Assembly: GCA_910589165.1 (NCBI GenBank)
Contig: CAJUSP010000015.1
Span: 13,810-77,809 of the forward strand
Source of the DNA: an uncultured Adlercreutzia sp.
Lineage (GTDB): Bacteria > Actinomycetota > Coriobacteriia > Coriobacteriales > Eggerthellaceae
Direction: 5' to 3'
Length of the DNA stretch: 64,000 bases
The notes below the pieces were generated by a model. It did no database searches and was not told the DNA's origin. It was given only the letters and a program-made list of their open reading frames with translations. Positions 25,800 to 32,967 of this stretch are shown here, piece after piece. How positions within the stretch are numbered: the stretch's first letter is position 1; each line of letters opens with the position of its first letter. The translations under genes and the position numbers were made by a program.

Positions 25800-26918
25800 A
25801 TGAAGAAGAAGCAGGTCAAGTTCTTGAAGGAGCTGCTGGAGACGCCTTCGCCCACGGGCTTCGAGGAGCCGGTGGCCGAGCTGGTGCGCGAGCGCTTGGG
25901 GGAGGTGGCCGACGAGGTGGCCACGGACACCATGGGCTCGGTGGCCGCCACGCTGGCCGGCCGTGTGGAGGGCGCGCCGTCGCTCATGCTGGCCGCCCAT
26001 ATGGACGAGATCGGCCTTATGGTCACCTACATTTCCGATGACGGCTTCCTCTCCGTCGCCTCCCTCGGCGGCGTGGACGCGGCCATTCTGCCCGGCATGC
26101 GGGTGGATGTGCATACCGCGCGCGGCGTGCTGCGCGGCATCGTGGGCCGCAAGCCCATCCACCTCATCGAGCCGGACGAGCGCAAGAGCGTCACCCCGCT
26201 CTCGGGCCTCGTCATCGATCTGGGCCTTCCCGCCAAGCGCGTGAAGAAGATGGTGTCCGTGGGCGACCCCATCACCTTCGGCGTGGGCTTCGAGCGCTTC
26301 GGCGCCGACATGGCCGTTTCCAAGTGCTTCGACGACAAGGTGGGCGTGTTCATCGCCTGCCGCGTGATGGAGAAGCTGGCCGAGGCCGGCGGCGCGCCGG
26401 GGGCCTTCACCGCTGTGGCCACCACCCAGGAGGAGATCGGCACCCGCGGCGCCATGACCAGCGCCCACGCCGTGAACCCGGATGTGGCGCTGGCCTTCGA
26501 CGTCACCCATGCCACCGACTACCCGGGCATCGACAAGAGCAAGTACGGCAAGATCGTCTGCGGCGGCGGTCCGGTCATCGCCCGCGGGCCGAACATCAAC
26601 CCGCGGGTCTTCGAGCGCCTTGTGGCCGCGGCGAAGGCCGAGGGCATCCCGTACCAGCTGGAGGCCGAGCCCTCGGTTACCGGCACCGATGCCCGTGCCA
26701 TCCAGGTGACGCGTTCGGGCATTCCCACGGGCCTCATCTCGGTGCCGCTGCGCTACATGCACACGCCCACCGAGGTCATCTGCCTGGCCGACGTGGAAGC
26801 CACCATCCGCCTGATCACGCGCTTCGCCCTGGACCTTACTCCCGAGGCGAGCTTCGTGCCCGGCATGCCCGACGCCGAGCCGGCCGAGGCCGACGCCGCC
26901 GATGCGGAGGCGAACTAG
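25800..26918 (+). CDS. M42-family metallopeptidase (aminopeptidase)
   Basis: A 372-residue dinuclear metalloaminopeptidase of the glutamyl-aminopeptidase/TET type. Ligands and catalytic residues are in order: AAHMDEIGLMV (His), CFDDKVGVF (bridging Asp), TQEEIGTRGA (catalytic Glu pair), DVTHATDYPG (Asp) and RYMHTPTEV (His). These enzymes trim short peptides in the cytosol as large complexes. The ATG has taggaga upstream. Four bases separate it from smpB, so the two are probably co-transcribed. Confidence 0.93.
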   Translation: MKKKQVKFLKELLETPSPTGFEEPVAELVRERLGEVADEVATDTMGSVAATLAGRVEGAPSLMLAAHMDEIGLMVTYISDDGFLSVASLGGVDAAILPGMRVDVHTARGVLRGIVGRKPIHLIEPDERKSVTPLSGLVIDLGLPAKRVKKMVSVGDPITFGVGFERFGADMAVSKCFDDKVGVFIACRVMEKLAEAGGAPGAFTAVATTQEEIGTRGAMTSAHAVNPDVALAFDVTHATDYPGIDKSKYGKIVCGGGPVIARGPNINPRVFERLVAAAKAEGIPYQLEAEPSVTGTDARAIQVTRSGIPTGLISVPLRYMHTPTEVICLADVEATIRLITRFALDLTPEASFVPGMPDAEPAEADAADAEAN

Positions 26919-26921
26919 CCC

Positions 26922-27389
26922 ATGCCCAAGCGCGAGGAAAAGACCATCGCGAAGAACCGCCGCGCCTTCCACGACTACGAGATTCTGGAGACCTACGAGG
27001 CGGGCATCGAGTTGACGGGCACCGAGGTGCGCTCGCTGCGCGAGAACAACTGCCAGCTCACCGACTGCTTCGCGCTCATCCGCAAGGGCGAGGTGTGGCT
27101 GAACAACGTGCACATCTCGCCCTACTCGAACGGCTCCATCTTCAACCCCGACCCCGACCGCAAGCGCAAGCTGCTGCTGCACAAGAAGCAGATCCGCTAT
27201 TTGGACGCGAAGGTGGCCGAGAAGGGGCTCGCCATCGTGCCGCTGAAGATGTACTTCAACACCGACGGCCGCGTGAAGGTGGAGCTGGCCCTGGCCCGCG
27301 GCAAGAAGCTCTACGACAAGCGCGCCTCCATGAAGGAGCGCGACGTGAAGCGCGAGATCGACCGCGCCATGAAGGAGCACGGAAGGTAG
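26922..27389 (+). CDS. smpB: SsrA-binding protein
   Basis: A 155-residue SmpB, the partner that delivers alanyl-tmRNA to stalled ribosomes. Family blocks are IAKNRRAFHDYEILETYEAG, ELTGTEVRSLREN, WLNNVHISPYS and the basic C-terminal helix KRASMKERDVKREID that mimics an mRNA in the decoding channel. Its RNA partner ssrA lies about 2 kb downstream on the same strand, with two unrelated genes between. An array of hairpins follows the stop but no strong T-run terminator. Confidence 0.97.
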   Translation: MPKREEKTIAKNRRAFHDYEILETYEAGIELTGTEVRSLRENNCQLTDCFALIRKGEVWLNNVHISPYSNGSIFNPDPDRKRKLLLHKKQIRYLDAKVAEKGLAIVPLKMYFNTDGRVKVELALARGKKLYDKRASMKERDVKREIDRAMKEHGR

Positions 27390-27547
27390 GGAGGGCGCTG
27401 TCTCACGGGGCACGGTTCCACCGTGACTTCGCTGCTACGAACGGGTGACGAAAATGTGGCATTCGGCTCGTTTTCTCGAAGTCGTGGCATCATGGTTGGC
27501 AGGGCCGTGCGGCCCGGAAGAGAACGCAACGATGTAAGGAGCGCATC

Positions 27548-28177
27548 ATGGGTCTGGACGACGAGCTTGAAGGCATGGAAGATCTCGGCGAGACCGATGC
27601 CGAGTGGACCGATCAGGAAACCGAGCTCGAGGACGCCGAGGACGACGAGGACATGATCTTCGACGCCGACGGCGCCGACGCGGCGGAAAGCGATTTGGAG
27701 CACGCCTACGACAGCTTCTCCACCAACAACGAGACCGACTACGACGGTTGGGACGACGACGAGGTGGAAGAGGCCGTGCAGGCCGAAGAGGATGCCGACA
27801 TCCTGCACTCCGAGGGCTACCACATTGAAGAGGAGCCCGAAGAGGAGAGCGAAGTCATCGAGATGGAAATCGAGGACGGCGACATCTACGCGGTCATCGA
27901 GGACGAGGACGGCAACGAGATCGGCTTCGTCATCCTCGATGAGAACGGCGAGGAGCAGGAGTACTACTACGTCGACGAGGACGACGACGATGAGGGCGTG
28001 CGCGTGGAGCGCGCCAGCGACGGCGACGAGTTCGACCTCGGCATCAGCCGCGAGGGCGTGGCCGCGGCCACGGCCGACGTGAACGCCATCTACAAGGACG
28101 GCATCCAGGTGGCCGCCGAGCTGAAGGGCACCTTCGACGAGATTGCCGATTCCCTGAACTTCCTGAAGAAGCGCTAG
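27548..28177 (+). CDS. Highly acidic protein of unknown function
   Basis: A 209-residue protein dominated by Asp and Glu, starting at ATG with taaggag upstream. The middle (EDGDIYAVIEDEDGNEIGFVILDENGEEQEYYYVDED) resembles the DUF1292 type, short beta-rich acidic proteins common in Gram-positives; this is a weak call. The last 45 residues are helical and less acidic (VAAATADVNAIYKDGIQVAAELKGTFDEI). A strong terminator follows, so it is a single-gene unit. Confidence 0.6.
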   Translation: MGLDDELEGMEDLGETDAEWTDQETELEDAEDDEDMIFDADGADAAESDLEHAYDSFSTNNETDYDGWDDDEVEEAVQAEEDADILHSEGYHIEEEPEEESEVIEMEIEDGDIYAVIEDEDGNEIGFVILDENGEEQEYYYVDEDDDDEGVRVERASDGDEFDLGISREGVAAATADVNAIYKDGIQVAAELKGTFDEIADSLNFLKKR

Positions 28178-28211
28178 GCGCCCGGCGCGGCAACGTTTCG
28201 ACAACCGAATG

Positions 28212-28246
28212 AGCCCCGACGGCCCCCAGGTCGCCGGGGCTTCTTA
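28212..28246 (+). terminator. Rho-independent terminator after the acidic-protein gene
   Basis: Stem agccccgacg pairs with cgccggggct (one mismatch), followed by ttctt. It isolates the acidic-protein gene from the hydrolase gene that starts 40 bp later. Confidence 0.75.
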
Positions 28247-28284
28247 CTATGGCGTCAACGACCAGCGACGTAAAGGAGAGCGCC

Positions 28285-29232
28285 ATGTGCACGGGAGTCC
28301 GCTTCACCGACCCTGAGGGTCATCTGTATTTCGGCCGCAACCTCGATTGGATCGAGGACTACGGCGAGGGCATCGTCATCACGCCGCGCGGGGCGAAGGT
28401 GCCGGCGCCGTTTCTGGGGGCCATCGAGCCCAAATACGCCTGCATCGGCATGGCCATCGTGGTAGAGGGGGCGCCCTGCTACTTCGACGTGGCCAACGAG
28501 GCGGGGCTCGGAGTGGCGGGACTGAACTTCCCCGGCTACGCCCAGTTCGCGCCGGCGTCCGTCGAGGGCACCGTGAACGTGGCCGCCTACGAGTTCCCCC
28601 TGTACCTGACGGCGAACTTCAAGACCGTGGCCGAGGTGCGCGAGGCGCTGAAGACGCTGACCATTGTGGCGAAGGCCCCGGGCAACTACCCGGTGTCGCA
28701 GCTGCATTGGCTCGTGGGCGACGCGACCGAGTCCATCGTCATCGAGTGCCAGGCCGACGGCATGCACGTCTACGACGACGATGTGGACGTGCTCACCAAC
28801 CAGCCGCCCTTCCCGTGGCACCACGAGAACCTGCGCAACTATATGGGGCTTGACCCCGATTTCCCCGCGCCGGTCACCTGGACCCGCGACAAGCTTGAGC
28901 CCTTCAGCTCGGCGGCGGGCATGGTGGGCTTCCCGGGCGCCTACGACCCGGCGAGCCGCTTCGTGCGCGTGGCCTTCCTGAATGCGCACCATCCGGCAGA
29001 GAAGGGCGAGGCTGCCAACGTCGCGCGGCTCTTCCGCACCCTCGGCGGCGCCTTCCAAACCAAGGGCGGCGGCAAGCAGGAGGGGGGTGCCTACGAGTAC
29101 ACCATCTACACCGGCGGGTTCTCGGGCGCCACGAACACCTACTACTTCAGCACCTACGACGAGCCCGGCTACCGCAAGGCGAGCCTGGCCGACTACGACC
29201 TGGACGGCACTGAACTCATCTGCGTCAAATAG
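28285..29232 (+). CDS. Choloylglycine hydrolase family protein (bile salt or penicillin-V acylase type)
   Basis: A 315-residue Ntn-hydrolase. The ATG at 28285 (aaaggagag upstream) leaves Cys2 as nucleophile after Met removal (MCTGVRFT). Bile-salt-hydrolase active-site residues are all present at expected spacing: Arg18 and Asp21 in GRNLDWIEDYG, Asn81 in AGLNFPGY, Asn172 in LTNQPPF and Arg225 in PASRFVRVAF. It most likely deconjugates glycine- or taurine-linked bile acids, which fits a gut host, but related enzymes cleave penicillin V or N-acyl homoserine lactones. No signal peptide, so cytoplasmic. Confidence 0.9.
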   Translation: MCTGVRFTDPEGHLYFGRNLDWIEDYGEGIVITPRGAKVPAPFLGAIEPKYACIGMAIVVEGAPCYFDVANEAGLGVAGLNFPGYAQFAPASVEGTVNVAAYEFPLYLTANFKTVAEVREALKTLTIVAKAPGNYPVSQLHWLVGDATESIVIECQADGMHVYDDDVDVLTNQPPFPWHHENLRNYMGLDPDFPAPVTWTRDKLEPFSSAAGMVGFPGAYDPASRFVRVAFLNAHHPAEKGEAANVARLFRTLGGAFQTKGGGKQEGGAYEYTIYTGGFSGATNTYYFSTYDEPGYRKASLADYDLDGTELICVK

Positions 29233-29306
29233 GCTTTCGCGCGTAGTTGATACGGAGGGTCATTTTCGGAGAGTTTCTTGAGAATGCCCCGGGCGGTTTT
29301 CCCCGC

Positions 29307-29336
29307 TTGACAAGGGGGCTAGAATGAATCGATACC
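29307..29336 (+). promoter_or_regulatory. Promoter of ssrA
   Basis: A consensus -35 ttgaca (29307-29312) and gatacc (29331-29336) are spaced 18 bp, placing transcription start at about 29343, next to the mature tmRNA 5' end. A second -10-like tagaat sits between them. Confidence 0.55.
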
Positions 29337-29343
29337 CAAACAT

Positions 29344-29721
29344 GGGGGCGACTGGTTTCGACATGGTAAGTCCGAAACGAGGAGCAGGCCGTGGTCTCCT
29401 CGCCACGCTAAACAGGGGTACCGTCAAGTTAATTGGCAAAAACACTTCTAAGACCGGCTACTACATGCCGGCCGCCATGGCTGCCTAACAGCAACCTGGT
29501 GATCACCGACCCCGGTGCTTCCCCGAACCGGGCAAGGTGTCATTTTAGGGGAATGCCCTGCGGCACGTAGTCGGTATGGCCGCAGGAAAGACCGAACCGA
29601 CTAGGAGCGGCCACGTTGGTCTGCGAACCGATCCGCTCCGAAGCTTGATCGCTGACTAAGCCTGTAGCGCCTTGTGGACGATTTAGTATGGACCGGAGTT
29701 CGATTCTCCGCGCCTCCACCA
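29344..29721 (+). ncRNA. ssrA: tmRNA (one-piece)
   Basis: The 5' end gggggcgactggtttcgac and the 3' end ggttcgattctccgcgcctccacca type form the tRNA-like domain: gggggcg pairs with cgcctcc (one G-U), the discriminator is A, and CCA is encoded. The tag reading frame starts at ggc 29435 and ends at taa 29486-29488, encoding GKNTSKTGYYMPAAMAA. The hydrophobic AMAA end is a protease degron. The start marks the resume codon by inference. Together with SmpB it rescues stalled ribosomes. The phage is inserted at its 3' end. Confidence 0.96.
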
Positions 29722-29730
29722 GAGTATTCG

Positions 29731-29772
29731 ACCCCCTGATTTGGCATAATGCCAGGTCAGGGGGTATTTTTT
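29731..29772 (+). terminator. Terminator downstream of ssrA
   Basis: Stem accccctga (29731-29739) pairs with tcagggggt (29757-29765), with an inner tggca/tgcca hairpin and a following run of T residues. It is placed ten bases after CCA. Whether it is host- or phage-derived depends on where the crossover lies. Confidence 0.85.
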
Positions 29773-29800
29773 CGTTTTAAAATACCATGGCGTTACCCTG

Positions 29801-29879
29801 TTATTGGCCGATTATTGGCTGATATTTTCCTATAATTTCCTCTAACGTCTGTTCGCTTTAGCCAATAAATAGCCAATGG
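29801..29879. other. Candidate attP arm-type integrase binding sites
   Basis: Two tandem copies of ttattggc(c/t)ga (29801-29811 and 29812-29822) face two inverted copies tagccaataa (29859-29868) and tagccaatgg (29870-29879). Direct plus inverted short repeats between the attachment core and int are typical arm-type sites for tyrosine recombinases. Confidence 0.6.
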
Positions 29880-29910
29880 AAAGTCCCGGAAACGGGACAC
29901 CGTGACAGGG

Positions 29911-29936
29911 CAAGAGAAAAGGCCCCGGAGGGCCTT
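29911..29936 (-). terminator. Terminator of the leftward int/hicAB transcript
   Basis: Stem aaggccc/gggcctt with a 4-nt loop. Read on the minus strand it is followed by ttttctctt. It lies just past the integrase stop. Confidence 0.7.
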
Positions 29937-29958
29937 GGGAGAGGGGAGGGGCGCGCCC

Positions 29959-31071
29959 TCAGATGACGGGCACGACGCCCGCGCCGCGCGCCAGGTCGTC
30001 GGCCCCGCTGCGGACGTAGCGGCGGTAGGTCGTGTTGATGTCCTCGTGGCCCAGGAACGGCGAGAGGTCGGCCACGAGGCCGCCCGCGTGGAGGTAGGAC
30101 GTGGCGAAGGAGTGGCGCATGTTCTCGAGCGTCACGGGCGGCACGTCGCGCCCCGTGTCCGCGCACCACCGCAGGAAGCGCGCCCAGCGGTGCTGCGCCG
30201 TCGAGGGCGATATGCGACCGCCCGAGGCGCCGGTCACGAACGGGCCGCCGGGGTTGCGCCCCAGGAGGTGCAGCCTGGCGGAGAAGGGCGCGGTCATGGG
30301 CAGCGAGCGCGTCCCCTTATCCGTCTTGGTGCCCTTCAGGTTGTTGCCGCCCTCGGCCGCGGAGGAGGGCGTGTAGGCCCGCCGCACGTAGAGGACGCCG
30401 CGATCGGCGTCCACGTCGTCGTCGTCCAGGCCGTAGCGCTCCTCGGGGCGCAGGCCCATGAGCAGCCCGGTGAACGCGACCTTCATCACGGAGTCCTCGC
30501 CGTAGTCCTCCACGGCGGCGAGCAGCGGCGCCATGGCCCCGAAGGTGGTGATCACCAGGCCGTTGTCCCTGGGCCTGCCCGGCGGCGGCATCTTGTATCG
30601 CGCCTCGGCGGGGTTCGCCAGGATGAGCCCGTCGCCCTTCGCCTCGTTGAGGATCGTCTTCAGGAGCGAGAGCGCCTTCCTGGCCACGGACTCGGTGGCG
30701 CAGCCGTCCACCATGCGCTGGATGCGCGGGCGGTCTATGTCGCGGATGTCGATGGGGCCGAAGGCGGGGCGCAGGCGCAGCCTGATCTCGCGCTCGTAGG
30801 TGGCGCGGCTCGACGCCTCCAGGCCCGCGCAGGCGGGCCAGAAGGTGCCGTCCACGTACTGGCCGAAGGTGCACCGGCCCGAGCGGTTGCGGAGGCCGTC
30901 CCGCAGGGCCACGAGCTTCGCCTGCTCCACCTTCGCCTCGGCGCGGGTCCGGCACGTGACGCAGGTGCGGTCGGGCCTGCCCTCGCGGGTGAAGCCCACG
31001 TACTCGCGGACGTCGAAGACGGTCGTGCCGTCCGCCAGCTTGCGCTCGGTTATGGCCATGGTACAATTCAC
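29959..31071 (-). CDS. int: Phage tyrosine-recombinase integrase
   Basis: About 370 residues from GTG 31071 (aggaagg upstream); ATG 31059 would shorten it by four residues but leaves the ribosome site too far away. An AP2-like arm-binding N-terminus with two cysteines (CVTCRTRAEAK) precedes a SAM-like core-binding domain. The catalytic domain shows GLRPEERYGL (Arg I), LKGTKTDKGTRSLP (Lys), ENMRHSFATSY (Arg II, with Glu where the family often has His), LGHEDINTT (His) and the nucleophile in TTYRRYV. It catalyses insertion at ssrA. It is transcribed towards the attachment site. Confidence 0.93.
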   Translation of the reverse strand: MNCTMAITERKLADGTTVFDVREYVGFTREGRPDRTCVTCRTRAEAKVEQAKLVALRDGLRNRSGRCTFGQYVDGTFWPACAGLEASSRATYEREIRLRLRPAFGPIDIRDIDRPRIQRMVDGCATESVARKALSLLKTILNEAKGDGLILANPAEARYKMPPPGRPRDNGLVITTFGAMAPLLAAVEDYGEDSVMKVAFTGLLMGLRPEERYGLDDDDVDADRGVLYVRRAYTPSSAAEGGNNLKGTKTDKGTRSLPMTAPFSARLHLLGRNPGGPFVTGASGGRISPSTAQHRWARFLRWCADTGRDVPPVTLENMRHSFATSYLHAGGLVADLSPFLGHEDINTTYRRYVRSGADDLARGAGVVPVI

Positions 31072-31149
31072 CCGTCCTTCCTCTGGGAGGGATTTCCTAG
31101 TTCGGCCCCGCCCCCGTCTCGCCAAAGATCGGGCGGGGCCTCTTGTTGC

Positions 31150-31593
31150 CTAGGCCGTCGCAGCCTTTTTGGGCCGTCCGGCTCTGGGCGCCTCGGCCTT
31201 GCGGGCCTCCACACTGCCCCGGGTGACCCAGGTGCGGCCCTCGTCCTCGAAAGTCTCCAGCTGACCCTTGGCGACCATCTGGGAGACGCGCCCGGGGGTC
31301 ACTCCCAGCTCGCGCGCGGCCGCCGCCGCGGTCATGCGCGGCACCGTGTCCTTGCCGGCGTCCACCGCCACGATGACGTTGCGCCCGCCGTGGCGCGGCT
31401 CATTGCCGAAGGTCGCCTCCGGGAAGGGCTCGCCGTGCATGGCGCGGTGCTCCATCTCGGTCTTCAGCCAGTCGGCGGCCATCTCGCAGGCCTCCTTGAA
31501 ATCGGCGCCCTGGGTGCCGCCGGCCATGTCGTACGGGAACGCGAGCAGCCAGCCCTCGTCCTCGAACACCTCGAACTCGTACACGTGCAGCAT
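31150..31593 (-). CDS. hicB: HicB-type antitoxin with DNA-binding C-terminus
   Basis: A 147-residue protein starting at ATG 31593 with aaaggagcg upstream. The N-terminal half is the degenerate RNase-H-like HicB fold (EFEVFEDEGWLLAFPYDMAGGTQGADFKEACEMA). The C-terminal half contains a helix-turn-helix (AAAAARELGVTPGRVSQMVAKGQL) and an AT-hook-like tail GRPKKA. It should neutralise HicA and repress the operon. It lies 35 bp downstream of hicA and just ahead of int on the same strand. Confidence 0.85.
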   Translation of the reverse strand: MLHVYEFEVFEDEGWLLAFPYDMAGGTQGADFKEACEMAADWLKTEMEHRAMHGEPFPEATFGNEPRHGGRNVIVAVDAGKDTVPRMTAAAAARELGVTPGRVSQMVAKGQLETFEDEGRTWVTRGSVEARKAEAPRAGRPKKAATA

Positions 31594-31628
31594 CTTGCCG
31601 CTCCTTTCTCGAAGGGGGAGGGGCGGGG

Positions 31629-31808
31629 CTACTTGAGCCCCGCCTGCTTCTTCATCTCCTCGAACAGCTTCCTCGGAATCTCGGAGTGCCGCCCCAGGGT
31701 CGTCCATCTTCCGGTGTCGGGGTTCACCAGCCTGTCGTGGTTGGTGCCGGCGACGAGGACGAAGCCGCGGGCCTTGAAGAACTTGATCACTTCCCTTCTG
31801 TTCGGCAT
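31629..31808 (-). CDS. hicA: HicA-type mRNA interferase toxin
   Basis: A 59-residue protein starting at ATG 31808 (gaaggaag upstream). It begins MPNRREVIKFFKARGFVLV, then GTNHDRL with the catalytic histidine of the double-stranded-RNA-binding fold. GRHSEIPRKLFEEMKKQAGL at the end is the HicA signature. It cleaves mRNA when free of HicB. Toxin first, antitoxin second is the usual hicAB order. In a lysogeny module it probably stabilises the prophage or acts against competing phages. Confidence 0.9.
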   Translation of the reverse strand: MPNRREVIKFFKARGFVLVAGTNHDRLVNPDTGRWTTLGRHSEIPRKLFEEMKKQAGLK

Positions 31809-31836
31809 CTTCGCCTTCCTTTCATCCGATGATGAT

Positions 31837-31865
31837 ATTATAAATCAAAGTTTAGAATTATGCAA
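31837..31865 (-). promoter_or_regulatory. hicAB promoter with candidate HicB operators
   Basis: Minus-strand ttgcat (31860-31865), a 17-bp spacer and a perfect tataat (31837-31842), 28 bp before hicA. Two direct copies of aaagtttaga (31847-31856 in the spacer and 31879-31888 upstream), 32 bp apart, are plausible operators for HicB autorepression. Confidence 0.75.
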
Positions 31866-31906
31866 GCGGATGTAAAGAAAAGTTTAGAGTTTTTTCCTTC
31901 GTTTCC

Positions 31907-32557
31907 CTATATCTCGAAGTCGAACGGCATGACCGCGTAGACGACTTTCCCCATGATCGTGACCTCCGGCGTGTCCTCGTCGTTCATGTCGAACGTGATC
32001 TCGCGGATGGTCGGGTCGTAGCTGTCGGGCACGAGCTGGCAGCCGTTGGCCAGCCTCCGGTACCGCTTGATGGTGGCGCTGTCGCCGTTGACGCAAACAG
32101 CGTACAGGTCGCGGTCGTTGGTGGGCTCGCGCTCGTCCGGGTCCACCAGGGCGTAGTATCCATCCAGGATGCGCCGGTTCACGCTGTCGCCCACCACGCG
32201 CACCAGGTAGGCATGAGGGTGCTCTTTCATCACATTTTTCGGCACAGGCGCATGGCGCTCTATTTCCTGCATGTACAAAGGTTCACCGGCTGCAATTTCT
32301 CCGTAGACCGGAACTCTTTTGAACTCTGCCCCATCGTCTACTTGGAATGTGCCAGGTAAAACAAGATCATACCCAAACAACGCCTCTATAGAGACTTCGA
32401 GGTAATCGGCTATTCGCTTCAATACTGTGTTGTCGCGAGGCATCGTCCTGCACTGCTCCCAATTTCGATATGTGCTTAATTGCACGTCTAGATCGGCGGC
32501 CGCCTGTACCTGCGAAACACCTTTCTCCCTGCGCAGTCTTTGCAATTCATAAAGCAT
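31907..32557 (-). CDS. CI-like phage repressor (HTH plus S24 self-cleaving domain)
   Basis: About 216 residues from ATG 32557 (aggtg upstream); a GTG at 32566 is also possible. An XRE helix-turn-helix covers about residues 3-58 (KGVSQVQAAADLDVQLSTYRN). The LexA/S24 peptidase part has the Ala90-Gly91 cleavage pair in GEIAAGEPLY, catalytic Ser125 in VVGDSVNRRI and Lys164 in SATIKRYRR. It should hold lysogeny by binding the operators just upstream and be inactivated through RecA-stimulated self-cleavage. Divergent from the rightward early promoter. Confidence 0.92.
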   Translation of the reverse strand: MLYELQRLRREKGVSQVQAAADLDVQLSTYRNWEQCRTMPRDNTVLKRIADYLEVSIEALFGYDLVLPGTFQVDDGAEFKRVPVYGEIAAGEPLYMQEIERHAPVPKNVMKEHPHAYLVRVVGDSVNRRILDGYYALVDPDEREPTNDRDLYAVCVNGDSATIKRYRRLANGCQLVPDSYDPTIREITFDMNDEDTPEVTIMGKVVYAVMPFDFEI

Positions 32558-32572
32558 AGTACGCACCTAACT

Positions 32573-32644
32573 AGTACTAAATACTTGATTACTCATTCTA
32601 ATTTCTAGAATATGACTTGACAAGTACTAAAGTATTGGTATATC
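32573..32644 (+). promoter_or_regulatory. Operators and rightward early promoter of the prophage
   Basis: Near-identical 14-mers agtactaaatactt (32573-32586) and agtactaaagtatt (32623-32636), with a partial third agtac at 32673, lie between the repressor gene and the early genes. The second sits exactly in the 16-bp spacer between ttgaca (32617-32622) and tatatc (32639-32644). Repressor bound there would shut off the rightward promoter. Confidence 0.75.
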
Positions 32645-32743
32645 TTCCGTTTCGCACCTCTACCAAATAATTAGTACCTTGAAAACCGAAACGACGCGGC
32701 GGTAGGTCCCGCACGCGCCCCCTGACACCGAGCAGGGTTTCGA

Positions 32744-32865
32744 GCATAGAGCCCCTCCCTGCGGCGGCGGGGAGGATGCGTTGACTCATCTTCTCAAAAC
32801 GGCCATGCGTGAGTGATCGCGAACACTCGGCGACAGTACCGCCGCTGCGGGAAGGGGCTCTATGC
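32744..32865 (+). ncRNA. Long stem-loop in the early leader (candidate structured RNA)
   Basis: A 26-base arm at 32744-32769 (gcatagagcccct...) pairs with 32840-32865 across a 70-nt loop. Three DNA mismatches occur, but two become G-U pairs in RNA, leaving one unpaired position. It lies downstream of the early promoter and ends 11 bp before the tRNA-Arg. No convincing gene covers it; a leftward 63-codon frame here has no ribosome site. Function unknown: leader, antitermination element or small RNA. Confidence 0.6.
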
Positions 32866-32876
32866 CATTATCAACC

Positions 32877-32951
32877 GCCCTCCTAGCTCAAGGGACAGAG
32901 CGCGCGCCTCCTAAGCGCGGGGTCCCGGTTCGAATCCGGGGGAGGGCGCCA
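32877..32951 (+). tRNA. Phage-borne tRNA-Arg(CCT)
   Basis: Acceptor gccctcc pairs with ggagggc, discriminator G, encoded CCA. The anticodon stem cgcgc/gcgcg holds loop ctcctaa, giving anticodon CCT, which reads AGG. It stands 16 bp before the antirepressor gene and downstream of the early promoter, so it is probably expressed on induction. Phage genes here use AGG often and the core host genes rarely. Confidence 0.95.
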
Positions 32952-32967
32952 TTTCGAAAGGAGAGAG

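Noticed and set aside
32598..32789. Possible 63-residue leftward gene upstream of the repressor
   Set aside because: It overlaps the operators, promoter and stem-loop, lacks a ribosome site and has no family features.
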